Assembly: GCF_023158935.1 (NCBI RefSeq)
Contig: NZ_CP096120.1
Location: forward strand, 1,984,001-2,048,000
DNA: 64,000 nucleotides
Reading direction: 5' to 3'
DNA from: Acinetobacter portensis
GTDB taxonomy: Bacteria; Pseudomonadota; Gammaproteobacteria; Pseudomonadales; Moraxellaceae
In this document: positions 1 to 7,830 of the stretch, one piece after another
Position numbering within the stretch: position 1 is the first letter of the stretch
Layout of the letters: each line of letters opens with the position of its first letter
The notes under the pieces: model-generated
Database searches by the model: none
Told to the model about the DNA's origin: nothing
The model's input: only the letters and a program-made list of their open reading frames with translations
Program-made: the position numbers and the translations under genes

Positions 1-25
1 TAATATAGCACCCATATATTTAATT

Positions 26-874
26 CTAAAACATTGGGTTATGAACAGCAAATTTCATTTTATCTTCTAAACGATAAGCAATAAGTGAATTCCCCCAAAC
101 GCATCCACCATCTACATTTTGGATACTTTCAGAAATAGTTCGCCCTTCTAGCGCAGCCCAATGCCCAAAAATAATTTGATGTATTTTTGCTGCTTGAGAT
201 TCAAACTCAAACCAAGGTTTATATCCCTTTGGCATCGGTTCATCTAGCGCATCTTTAAAACTAAACTCTAAACCGCCTTGTTCGTTTGTTAAACGCATAC
301 GAGTTAAGTAGTTAGTAATACAACGTAAACGCGCATTGCCTGTTAAATCATCTGACCAGAGTGCAGGCTCTTTTCCATACATATCTTTTAAGAAAGCATC
401 CAACACATTTAAATCATCATGTGCAATTACAGCTTCAACTTCTTTTGCAAATTGTGATGCTTGTTCAGCTGTCCAATTGGTTGGAATACCTGCATGCGTT
501 AAAATAGTTTGATCATTTGGAAATAAACACAAAGGCTGTTTACGCAACCAATCGATTAAATCATCACTTTCTAAAGCATGAATCACATCATCAATATTAT
601 CTTGCTCTTTGGCTTTTTTAATACCGCGCGCAACTGCTAATAAATTTAGATCATGATTACCTAAAACCGTTGCTGCTACACCACTATCGACCAATTTTTT
701 AATAAAACGAATTGCACCAACCGAGTTTTCACCACGAGCAACTAAGTCACCTGCAAACCAAATAAAATCTTGATCTGAATCGAACTGTATTTCTTTTAAG
801 AGTGCTTTCAGGGCTTCAAAGCAGCCCTGAACATCACCAATCACATAATTATATCGAACGTTTTCACGAGACAT
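26..874 (-). CDS. apaH: Symmetrical bis(5'-nucleosyl)-tetraphosphatase (diadenosine tetraphosphatase)
   Basis: ApaH hydrolyses Ap4A to two ADP and, in enterobacteria, also decaps Np4-capped RNA; it is cytosolic. The 282-residue length is normal for the family. The calcineurin-type metallophosphatase motifs are present in order: GDVQG at residues 13-17, GDLVARG at 42-48 and GNHD at 72-75, followed by THAG near 126 and an FGHW motif near 235. The start codon abuts the stop codon of rsmA with no intervening base, so the two are cotranscribed and probably translationally coupled. The rsmA-apaH pairing is a common gammaproteobacterial arrangement. No terminator is visible in the 25 bases left after its stop. 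Confidence 0.95.
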   Translation of the reverse strand: MSRENVRYNYVIGDVQGCFEALKALLKEIQFDSDQDFIWFAGDLVARGENSVGAIRFIKKLVDSGVAATVLGNHDLNLLAVARGIKKAKEQDNIDDVIHALESDDLIDWLRKQPLCLFPNDQTILTHAGIPTNWTAEQASQFAKEVEAVIAHDDLNVLDAFLKDMYGKEPALWSDDLTGNARLRCITNYLTRMRLTNEQGGLEFSFKDALDEPMPKGYKPWFEFESQAAKIHQIIFGHWAALEGRTISESIQNVDGGCVWGNSLIAYRLEDKMKFAVHNPMF

Positions 875-1690
875 TTATGCATCTACCATTTGATCTGCAA
901 GTGCAACAAATTGAGCTAATGTTAAAGTTTCAGGACGTGCCATAGGATCGACACCTGATTTTTCAAAGCCGTCTTCAACCAACATGCCTTTTAAGCTGTT
1001 ACGAAGTGTTTTACGACGCTGAGTGAATACATGTGAAACCAAACGCGCTAATGCTTTTTCATTGCTCGCAACAATTGGCTTTTCATCGTAAGGCTCTAAG
1101 CGGAACACAGCAGATGTTACTTTTGGCGGTGGATTGAAAGATCCTGGTGGCACTTCAAATAAGAACGTTGGTTTGCAGTAATACTGAATCATTACTGATA
1201 AACGACCATATTCTTTGGTATTTGGTGATGCCGTAATACGATCTACTACTTCTTTTTGAAGCATGAAGTGCATGTCTTTTACTTTATTACCAAATCCTAA
1301 GAGATGGAATAACAATGGCGTAGAGATGTTATACGGCAAGTTACCCACGACACGTAACGGGCGACCATCTGCAAATAATTCTGTGAAATCGTACTTTAGC
1401 GCATCGGTTTCAATAATAGTTAAACGCTCAGGATGAGGTACTCGACCTGGTAAACCTGCTGCTAAATCACGGTCAAGCTCAACGACAGTTAATGCATCGC
1501 ACTCACCAATTAAAGGTGATGTTAATGCAGCAAGACCAGGACCAATTTCAACAATATTTTCACCTGCACGCGGATTTACCGAGCGTACAATTTTGGCAAT
1601 TACACGTTGGTCATGTAAGAAGTTTTGCCCGAAACGCTTCCGCGTGTGATGCCCTTCATCTTTTGGGTTTAAGGCATTAATTTGATACAT
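875..1690 (-). CDS. rsmA: 16S rRNA dimethyladenosine transferase RsmA (KsgA)
   Basis: RsmA transfers four methyl groups from S-adenosylmethionine to the two adjacent adenosines in the 3' terminal helix of 16S rRNA, a late checkpoint of 30S assembly. The 271-residue protein opens with RKRFGQNFLHD, the usual start of the family. It then has the SAM-binding motif VEIGPGLAALT near residue 47 and the catalytic NLPYNIS motif near 117. The C-terminal RRKTLRNSL segment is also typical. It is followed immediately by apaH. A 33-base gap separates it from pdxA upstream on the same strand, so pdxA-rsmA-apaH may be one transcript, as in other gammaproteobacteria. Confidence 0.96.
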   Translation of the reverse strand: MYQINALNPKDEGHHTRKRFGQNFLHDQRVIAKIVRSVNPRAGENIVEIGPGLAALTSPLIGECDALTVVELDRDLAAGLPGRVPHPERLTIIETDALKYDFTELFADGRPLRVVGNLPYNISTPLLFHLLGFGNKVKDMHFMLQKEVVDRITASPNTKEYGRLSVMIQYYCKPTFLFEVPPGSFNPPPKVTSAVFRLEPYDEKPIVASNEKALARLVSHVFTQRRKTLRNSLKGMLVEDGFEKSGVDPMARPETLTLAQFVALADQMVDA

Positions 1691-1723
1691 AAAATTTTTC
1701 CAACGTGAAACTAAGCAATAAAA

Positions 1724-2692
1724 TCAATGGTGTGCAAGATCAAGCGCTAAATCGACAGCAACATGTAAGCTTGAGCTTTTTGCTTGCCCTGTACCTGCTA
1801 GGGAGAGCGCAGTACCATGATCTACAGATGTACGAATAAACGGTAAGCCTAAAGTAATATTAATAGCTTCACCAAACCCTTGCGATTTTAACACAGGTAA
1901 ACCCTGATCGTGATACATCGCTAAAACTGCATCAGCATCTTTTAAATTTTCAGGGGTAAATAAGGTATCGGCAGGTAAACTTAAGCTCATTTGAATACCC
2001 TTTTCACGATAAGTTTCAAGTACAGGATTAATCACTTCAATCTCCTCCATACCTAAATAGCCATCTTCACCTGCATGCGGATTTAAACCACAAACTAAAA
2101 TATTTGGATGTTCAATCTTAAATTTAGTTTTTAAATCGTGAATTAAAATATCAATAACTTGATGTAATCTCTGTTTTGTTATTGCATCAGGAACATCACG
2201 TAAAGCCAAATGTGTAGTAGCAAGTGCTACACGTAAAGACTTTGTTGCAAGCATCATTACAACACGTTCAACGCCCGCATATTCTTGGTAAAACTCTGTA
2301 TGACCACTAAAATGAATGCCAGCATCATTAATAATAGATTTTTGAACAGGCGCTGTTGCAACACCTACACTTTTTCCATTCATTGCATATTCTGCAGAAC
2401 GTCTTAATTGTTCTAAAACATAAGCAGCATTATTGGCATTAAGCTGTCCTGAACATACAACTTCATTTAATGGAACATGCTCTACATATAACTGATCTTT
2501 AGCAGATGATACCGTTTGTCCTAAATATTCAATAAAATTGATTGAAATATTAAGCTCTTTTGCACGAGCTTTAAGCAGAGTTAAATCGGCTAAAACGACA
2601 AGAGGTCGCACATCTACTCGATTTGCTAAACTTAAACAAATGTCAGGACCAATTCCAGCAGGCTCACCACTCGTTACATATAGAGGAAGCAT
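1724..2692 (-). CDS. pdxA: 4-hydroxythreonine-4-phosphate dehydrogenase PdxA
   Basis: PdxA oxidises 4-phosphohydroxy-L-threonine in the DXP-dependent pyridoxal phosphate pathway. The open frame extends to 2773, but the family starts at MLPLYVTSGEPAGIGPD. The ATG at 2692 has AGGA six bases upstream, so I use that start, giving 322 residues. The metal-binding histidine motifs are present: SGHTEFY, NPHAGEDGYLG and YHDQGLPVLKSQGF. The N-terminal GEPAGIGPD loop is intact. Downstream on the same strand are rsmA and apaH. The upstream side faces the divergent rplM-rpsI operon across about 300 bases that must hold promoters for both directions. Confidence 0.94.
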   Translation of the reverse strand: MLPLYVTSGEPAGIGPDICLSLANRVDVRPLVVLADLTLLKARAKELNISINFIEYLGQTVSSAKDQLYVEHVPLNEVVCSGQLNANNAAYVLEQLRRSAEYAMNGKSVGVATAPVQKSIINDAGIHFSGHTEFYQEYAGVERVVMMLATKSLRVALATTHLALRDVPDAITKQRLHQVIDILIHDLKTKFKIEHPNILVCGLNPHAGEDGYLGMEEIEVINPVLETYREKGIQMSLSLPADTLFTPENLKDADAVLAMYHDQGLPVLKSQGFGEAINITLGLPFIRTSVDHGTALSLAGTGQAKSSSLHVAVDLALDLAHH

Positions 2693-2910
2693 CGATCCTA
2701 ACCTCACTTTTAAACCGAAATAAATAACATTATACATCTTCAATAAAATTGCAGAAGAACAACCTGTAAGCATCAGAAAATATTTATCTTTTTAATATTT
2801 TTTGAACGATTTCTTAGGCTATTTATCATTATTACAAAACTTCTAAGATTATTCTTTGCACTAAAGGCATTTTAATACTAGAATACAGCGCTTGAAATTC
2901 TAATTTTCAT

Positions 2911-2939
2911 TTGTGATTCTTCACGTAATCGTTTAGAAT
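2911..2939 (+). promoter_or_regulatory. Probable sigma-70 promoter of rplM-rpsI
   Basis: TTGTGA at 2911-2916 and TAGAAT at 2934-2939 are separated by exactly 17 bases and lie about 60 bases before the rplM start codon. The hexamers are near consensus. No transcript data were available, so the start site is inferred. Confidence 0.6.
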
Positions 2940-2952
2940 CGCGTCTCCTTTA

Positions 2953-2978
2953 GTTTGGACAGATTCCATAGTCCAAAC
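2953..2978 (+). promoter_or_regulatory. Leader hairpin of rplM-rpsI, candidate L13 autoregulatory site
   Basis: GTTTGGAC at 2953-2960 pairs perfectly with GTCCAAAC at 2971-2978 across a ten-base loop. The hairpin sits just after the inferred promoter and 23 bases before the rplM ATG. In Escherichia coli, L13 represses its own operon through the rplM leader; a role here is inferred from position and structure only. Confidence 0.45.
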
Positions 2979-3001
2979 CAACTATAATAGGTAGTGGTTT
3001 A

Positions 3002-3430
3002 ATGAAAACTCTCAGCGCTAAGCCAGCTGAAGTTCAACACGACTGGTACGTTGTTGATGCTTCTGGCAAAACTTTAGGTCGTCTTGCGACTGAAATCGCT
3101 CGTCGTTTACGCGGTAAGCATAAAACTTCTTATACTCCTCACGTTGACACTGGCGATTATATCGTTGTTATCAATGCTGAAGAAATTACTGTGACTGGTA
3201 AAAAAGCTCACGATAAGAAATACTATCGCCATACTGGTTTCCCTGGTGGTATTCGCGAAACTAACTTTGAAAAGTTAATCGCGCACAAACCTGAAACAGT
3301 TTTAGAAAAAGCTGTTAAAGGTATGTTACCAAAAGGTCCTCTTGGTTATGCAATGATCAAAAAAATGAAAGTGTACGCTGGTACTGAGCATCCACACGCT
3401 GCTCAACAGCCACAAGTTTTGGACATCTAA
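3002..3430 (+). CDS. rplM: 50S ribosomal protein L13
   Basis: L13 is an early-assembling protein of the large ribosomal subunit and binds 23S rRNA domain II. The 142-residue length matches the bacterial family exactly. The start [20 protein letters not shown] and the conserved core ([17 protein letters not shown], then YRHTGFPGG and GMLPKGPLG) are characteristic. It is the first gene of the universal rplM-rpsI pair, with rpsI beginning 12 bases after its stop. A hairpin in the leader at 2953-2978 is a plausible autoregulatory site. Confidence 0.98.
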   Translation: MKTLSAKPAEVQHDWYVVDASGKTLGRLATEIARRLRGKHKTSYTPHVDTGDYIVVINAEEITVTGKKAHDKKYYRHTGFPGGIRETNFEKLIAHKPETVLEKAVKGMLPKGPLGYAMIKKMKVYAGTEHPHAAQQPQVLDI

Positions 3431-3442
3431 GGGATACAGCAC

Positions 3443-3829
3443 ATGGCTACTAACTATGGTACAGGTCGCCGTAAGACCGCAACTGCACGTGTTTTCCTAT
3501 CAGCTGGTACTGGTAAACTCGTAATTAACAACCGTTCTTTAGAACAGTACTTCGGTCGTGAGACTGCTCGTATGGTTGTTAACCAACCTCTTGAGCTTTT
3601 AGAAGCTACTAACAAATATGACCTTTACATCACTGTTGCTGGTGGTGGTATTGGTGGTCAAGCAGGCGCTATTCGTCACGGTATTACTCGTGCGTTAATC
3701 GCTTCTGACGAAACTTTAAAACCTGCTCTTCGTCAAGCTGGTTTCGTTACTCGTGATGCTCGTGAAGTTGAACGTAAGAAACTTGGTTTACGTAAAGCTC
3801 GTAAACGTCCTCAATTCTCTAAACGTTAA
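3443..3829 (+). CDS. rpsI: 30S ribosomal protein S9
   Basis: S9 is a head protein of the small ribosomal subunit whose basic C-terminal tail reaches the P-site tRNA anticodon loop. The 128-residue sequence shows the family signature [19 protein letters not shown] near residues 67-85. It ends in [12 protein letters not shown], the conserved positively charged tail with terminal Lys-Arg. It is cotranscribed with rplM upstream and is followed by a strong intrinsic terminator at 3849-3880. Confidence 0.98.
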   Translation: MATNYGTGRRKTATARVFLSAGTGKLVINNRSLEQYFGRETARMVVNQPLELLEATNKYDLYITVAGGGIGGQAGAIRHGITRALIASDETLKPALRQAGFVTRDAREVERKKLGLRKARKRPQFSKR

Positions 3830-3848
3830 TTCGTTTACCGAATCGGAC

Positions 3849-3880
3849 AAAAAAGCCTTGGATTTTCCAAGGCTTTTTTA
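3849..3880 (+). terminator. Intrinsic terminator of rplM-rpsI
   Basis: A perfect stem, AAAGCCTTGG pairing with CCAAGGCTTT around an ATTTT-type loop, runs into a T tract. It lies just after the rpsI stop. Confidence 0.88.
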
Positions 3881-3997
3881 TTGGTTAAATATTTTCAATT
3901 TTCTTACATCATGTTTACTATAATTCTTTAAACAGCTTCGTGATTTTATAGGCTATTTTTAGTATCCTATCTGATTCATTTATTATTGCTGTGAAAT

Positions 3998-4651
3998 ATG
4001 TCAGTCGAAGCTGCACCACTCCAAGGAATTACGCTATATAGTCATGCAAATGACTTTCGCTCTCATTGGATTCGTTATGTTCTTGCTGAAAAACAAATTA
4101 AGCACCACCTCATTATTGTTGAAGATGATGACGAAGATGTTGCAAGCCTAAATCCATATAACAAATTACCTATGCTCATTGAAAATGACTTGAAGCTTTT
4201 TAGCACAAGTATTATTTCTGAGTACCTAGATGACCGATATAGACAAAATAAGCTTTATGCAGATGCACCAATGCAACGTGCAGAACAGCGTCAATATATC
4301 TGGCGTTTCGAACAAGATTGGCTAATGCTTGCAGATAAAATGCTTCGTCACCCAGATAGCTTTAATAAAGAAGAAAGTGTTAAAGCACAAAAACAACTCA
4401 AAGATACACTCGTCTCACTTACACCATTGTTTCAACATTATCCTTATTTTATGTCAGAAACATTCTCAAGTTTAGACTGCATGCTTGCACCCATTTTTTT
4501 ACGCTTACCAACAATGGGGATCCATTTACCACCGCAACATTGCAGACCAATTTTACTTTATATGCAACGTATTTTTAGTCGCCCTGCTTTCTTGAAGTCA
4601 CTCACATTGCAGGAAAAAAACCATTATCGTGAATTATTGAAAAATATTTAG
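3998..4651 (+). CDS. sspA: Stringent starvation protein A (glutathione S-transferase fold)
   Basis: SspA is an RNA polymerase-associated protein with a glutathione S-transferase fold that affects stationary-phase and acid-stress transcription in enterobacteria. The 217-residue protein has an N-terminal thioredoxin-like half (ITLYSHANDFRSHWIRYVLAEK, then NPYNKLPMLIENDLKLFSTSIISEYLDD). Its helical C-terminal half starts near residue 90. The NPxxKLPxL core and the position after rplM-rpsI and immediately before sspB match the classical neighbourhood. The eight-base gap to sspB indicates cotranscription. There is no sign of the GST catalytic residue, as expected for SspA. Confidence 0.9.
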   Translation: MSVEAAPLQGITLYSHANDFRSHWIRYVLAEKQIKHHLIIVEDDDEDVASLNPYNKLPMLIENDLKLFSTSIISEYLDDRYRQNKLYADAPMQRAEQRQYIWRFEQDWLMLADKMLRHPDSFNKEESVKAQKQLKDTLVSLTPLFQHYPYFMSETFSSLDCMLAPIFLRLPTMGIHLPPQHCRPILLYMQRIFSRPAFLKSLTLQEKNHYRELLKNI

Positions 4652-4659
4652 GTCATATT

Positions 4660-5088
4660 ATGTCTGAATCAGAATTGAATGTAACACCTACCCGTCCATA
4701 TCTTACTCGTGCAATGTATGAATGGATTTGCGACAACAATCTCACACCACACTTACTGGTTGATGCTACACAACCTAATACGCTTGTACCTGAACAATTT
4801 ATTCAAGATGGGCAAATTGTGTTAAATACAGCACCACATGCCGTACATGCATTAAACATGAGCAATGATGCAATTAGCTTTTCTGCGCGCTTTGGTGGTG
4901 TTTCTCGTGACCTATATATTCCTTTTCAAGCATTAATCGGAATATATGCACGTGAAAATGGACAAGGCTTATTTTTTGATGCAAATGAATATGATCATAT
5001 CAATAATGATCAAGATGCTTTAAAATCAAACACTGAAGAGAATAATGCAACAACGAAAAAGAAACCAAGTCTAAGATTATTAGACTAA
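4660..5088 (+). CDS. sspB: ClpXP protease specificity-enhancing factor SspB
   Basis: SspB tethers ssrA-tagged and some other substrates to ClpX for degradation by ClpXP. The 142-residue protein has the family's folded domain (TRPYLTRAMYEWICDNNLTPHLLVDA, then FSARFGGVSRDLYIPFQALIGIYARENGQG). A poorly conserved Asn/Thr/Lys-rich linker follows. It ends in KKPSLRLLD, which matches the ClpX-binding tail placed at the extreme C terminus of SspB proteins. It follows sspA by eight bases and is 16 bases before the unknown gene at 5105, so the three probably form one operon. Confidence 0.93.
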   Translation: MSESELNVTPTRPYLTRAMYEWICDNNLTPHLLVDATQPNTLVPEQFIQDGQIVLNTAPHAVHALNMSNDAISFSARFGGVSRDLYIPFQALIGIYARENGQGLFFDANEYDHINNDQDALKSNTEENNATTKKKPSLRLLD

Positions 5089-5104
5089 TAAATGGGGTGT
5101 ATTA

Positions 5105-5752
5105 ATGGCTTTCGATTTGGTCCAATACTTTAATGATCAATTAATATTTCAAAAACCATCACTTTTGAATAATTATGATCGTGAATTACGTGACAAATAC
5201 ATATTAGAAATTAATACACTCACTTTAGGTAAACTTGTTACCCTTTGGCGTGACAATGATGAGATTCAATTCGAAAAGCTTAATACTCTAAATGATACTT
5301 ATATTTCAGAGATCGCTAATAGCCTATTAGCGTCTAAGCATAATCAATCTACACTTAAGCCTAATGAACTTAAAGTTACAGTTTTAGAAATCCTCACCTT
5401 CCAGCTTGAAGAAATATTACAACTTGAAACAACTGGCAGTTATGGAAAAAGAGGATTAAAAGAACTTCTTTTAGGTCAAATTGAACATCTCTCTGGACAT
5501 GCAGATGATTGGGTTTGGTCAACAAATGGACTCTTAGAACTACAAGGCTCTAAAATCATTCATCAAGAAGATATATCATTAGATTCAACAATGAAGGAGT
5601 TTAATCAAATGGTTCAGCAACACACGCACACTGATGATAATCAAGTTTCAACAGAAACTGTAACGCCTACATGGGCTAAAATTTTAGAACCTGTAGTTGC
5701 TCTCGCAATTCTTTGGATTCTAGCTCAAGCTTTATGCAGTGTATTTGCATAA
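5105..5752 (+). CDS. Unrecognised protein with a single C-terminal membrane anchor
   Basis: I do not recognise this 215-residue protein. It is hydrophilic and probably helical for about 190 residues, rich in Leu, Asn, Asp and Glu. It ends in one hydrophobic segment (ILEPVVALAILWILAQALCSVF), so it looks tail-anchored in the inner membrane with its bulk in the cytosol. No signal peptide or catalytic motif is visible. It begins 16 bases after sspB behind a GGGGTG ribosome-binding site and ends at a terminator at 5769-5797, so it is the last gene of the sspAB transcript. The next genes belong to a roadblock/GTPase module, but the terminator argues against one operon. Confidence 0.8.
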   Translation: MAFDLVQYFNDQLIFQKPSLLNNYDRELRDKYILEINTLTLGKLVTLWRDNDEIQFEKLNTLNDTYISEIANSLLASKHNQSTLKPNELKVTVLEILTFQLEEILQLETTGSYGKRGLKELLLGQIEHLSGHADDWVWSTNGLLELQGSKIIHQEDISLDSTMKEFNQMVQQHTHTDDNQVSTETVTPTWAKILEPVVALAILWILAQALCSVFA

Positions 5753-5768
5753 GCACTTATACTTAACT

Positions 5769-5797
5769 AAAGACTATAGAAATGTAGTCTTTTTTTA
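5769..5797 (+). terminator. Intrinsic terminator after the sspAB operon
   Basis: AAAGACTA at 5769-5776 pairs with TAGTCTTT at 5785-5792 and is followed by a T run. The remaining bases to 6075 are AT-rich and hold no gene. They probably contain the promoter of the next gene, whose ribosome-binding site is AGAGAGA just before 6076. Confidence 0.75.
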
Positions 5798-6075
5798 ATC
5801 AGAACTTTTTACAAATGGTTACAATTACATTCTAAGCACCATCATACTTTCTATTTTATGAGAAGGGTCGAATAATTTTCACTAAAGGGTTAAACATATC
5901 TCAAAACAACTGACCAAAACTATCATAAAATCTATTCTCATTTTTATTTTAAGTTTACATATAAAAATAATTCATTGATCTTTCTAACTTATTCTTTATA
6001 AATAAGATTCTACTTAATGATTTTCATATCAGATATGTAGAAATAATATTATTTATAAAAAGAGAGAGAATAAAT

Positions 6076-6435
6076 ATGGCTAAAGTATCATTAGAATAAC
6101 TATCAAGTATCGACGGATTTTACGCTGCAGCATTAGTAGATGGCGAAAGTGGATTAGCACTAGCAACTCAAGGAGGCGGAGATATCGATTTAGAATTAGC
6201 AGCAGCTGGTAATACAGAAGTTGTCCGATCAAAGCAACGCGTAGCACAAGCGCTAAATTTAAATGACACAATTGAGGATATTCTTATCACACTTGGTAAG
6301 CAATACCACTTAATTCGCCCACTTGTTAATAATGAAAATGTTTTTCTATATCTGGTACTTGATCGTTCTAAAGCAAATCTAGCAATGGCTCGTCATGAAC
6401 TAAAAAGTTATGAAAAAGGTTTAGACTTTGCGTAA
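6076..6435 (+). pseudogene. Roadblock/LC7-like protein gene with a nonsense codon at position 8
   Basis: Reading from ATG 6076 gives MAKVSLE, then TAA at 6097-6099. The same frame then stays open for 111 codons to TAA at 6433. The conceptual 119-residue protein ([22 protein letters not shown], later [33 protein letters not shown] and [21 protein letters not shown]) has the alternating strand-helix pattern and the LVDxESGLAL start of roadblock/LC7 or MglB-type proteins. No internal ATG exists until MARHEL near the C terminus, so restart is unlikely. One G-to-T change (GAA to TAA) explains the stop. The ribosome-binding site and terminator are both preserved. It is either a recent pseudogene or depends on TAA readthrough. 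Confidence 0.72.
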
Positions 6436-6447
6436 TTCCACACACTT

Positions 6448-6480
6448 AAGCCCTTTATAGAGTTTCAAAGGGCTTTATTT
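6448..6480 (+). terminator. Intrinsic terminator after the first roadblock gene
   Basis: AAGCCCTTT at 6448-6456 pairs with AAAGGGCTT at 6467-6475, followed by TATTT. It separates the first roadblock gene from the rest of the module. Confidence 0.7.
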
Positions 6481-6508
6481 CCCTATCTTTACTTTAAAGG
6501 TGAAATAT

Positions 6509-7260
6509 ATGAACCCTAAAACTTATAATAATCAGCATTTACTGAAACAATAATAAATTTCCCTCATTCATTTAGACTATATTTAGCCAAACATACTTAC
6601 TCACACACCCTCTCTCTCCAATCAAATTTGAATCTTCCTGAATACAATCAGATTGAAGGTTATAACAATAGTATAGAAAGAATTACTTCATTATTTGATA
6701 AGTTATATACAACGGATAAAGATATAAAGTTACATTTATTTGATAACAATGGAACTATTGCAATAGCTCAACCAGATAAAAATCAAATATGGATAAACCC
6801 TGCAAGAGAGAATACTAAGACTAGTTTTCATTTTAATTTTGAAATTGCAAATACGGACTCCCTTACAAAAGTGAATCGCAAAGAAACTCTAATTTTAAAT
6901 GATTGGATTTAGAATCTCTTTTGGAACAGTAGTGAAGTTGCAATTGCATTATCCCCAAGTGATGGACATTTCAAGATAAATTATTGGCCAAAACCGTCAG
7001 ATATTAAAAACAAAAAAATAATATTTCAACTTAGTGCATGTTTTATACAAGGCGGCAAAATTTCAACAATTGCTGATCAGTTAAACTTACCACCCGATTT
7101 GGTAAAACAGTTTATTGGTGCAAATATTACTATAGACAATGTTGAAAAAATTAATATTTGGGATAAACACTATAGCCCTCCTACTTCAAATACGGAAAAT
7201 GAGGATGTTAGCTTCATAAAAGATTTTTTCAGTAATTTAAGAAAAACATTACGCCTATGA
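6509..7260 (+). pseudogene. Broken gene of unknown family inside the roadblock/GTPase module
   Basis: An ATG at 6509 with AAGGTG six bases upstream reads MNPKTYNNQH and hits stops after 14 codons. The frame one base back stays open from 6532 and reads TETIINFPHSFRLYLAKHTY, then LPEYNQIEGYNNSIERITSLFDKLY, on to TAG at 6910. After the TAG the same frame continues for 115 more codons to TGA 7258. So one single-base deletion near 6535-6540 and one nonsense mutation break an original protein of about 250 residues. The family is unknown to me. The C-terminal part (GGKISTIADQLNLPPDLVKQ) looks like a helix-turn-helix or winged-helix segment. The gene ends 14 bases before the GTPase gene. Confidence 0.65.
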
Positions 7261-7274
7261 TATGAGATTTATTT

Positions 7275-7817
7275 ATGATCATCCAACAATATAAAATTGT
7301 CTTTGCTGGAACTATGGGAGCAGGGAAAACTGAAGCTATTCGATCACTATCCGATATCCCAATTCTTTTAACAGAAGCACTTAACACAGACCAAGAAAGC
7401 CATTCAAAACCACAAACAACCGTCGGCATTGATTATGGTGAAGTAACACTAGATGATGGATTAATAATCGGACTTTATGGCACACCAGGGCAAGAACGAT
7501 TTGATTTTATTTGGTCCGTGATCTGTAAAGGTGCAATCGGAGCAATCATATTAATTGATCATACTTTAGAAAATCCAATTGAAGAACTCGAACATTATCT
7601 AGAAGTATTTCAGGAGTATACAGAATATATTGCTATTGGAATTACACATACAGATGGTGATCTAAATAAATCTACTTATATTTATCAAGAATGGTTGATC
7701 AAAAATGACCTTTATCATCCATTATTTATGATTGATGCACGTAAAAAAGATGATGTCAAACTACTATTAGAAGCATTAATTACCACGATAGAAATTAATT
7801 ACAACATTACTGCTTAA
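7275..7817 (+). CDS. Small Ras/Arf-like GTPase (MglA / conservon CvnD type)
   Basis: This 180-residue protein is a bacterial small GTPase of the kind paired with roadblock proteins. The P-loop GTMGAGKT is at residues 12-19. A Thr-containing switch I region reads TTVGIDYGE. The G3 motif has the form YGTPGQERF near residue 72, a variant of DTAGQ seen in the bacterial group. A THTD segment near 126 fits the G4 (NKxD-like) position. No lesion is visible, unlike its neighbours. It would act with roadblock partners, by analogy MglA-MglB polarity switches or Streptomyces conservons, but the biological role here is unknown. The ribosome-binding site is weak. Confidence 0.85.
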   Translation: MIIQQYKIVFAGTMGAGKTEAIRSLSDIPILLTEALNTDQESHSKPQTTVGIDYGEVTLDDGLIIGLYGTPGQERFDFIWSVICKGAIGAIILIDHTLENPIEELEHYLEVFQEYTEYIAIGITHTDGDLNKSTYIYQEWLIKNDLYHPLFMIDARKKDDVKLLLEALITTIEINYNITA

Positions 7818-7830
7818 TTGGAGAAATTCT

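Noticed and set aside
6053..6099. Programmed stop-codon readthrough at TAA of the roadblock gene
   Set aside because: No selenocysteine or pyrrolysine context, TAA is the least leaky stop, and two neighbouring genes are also broken; decay is simpler.
6080..6271. 63-codon minus-strand ORF
   Set aside because: Antisense shadow of the broken roadblock gene.
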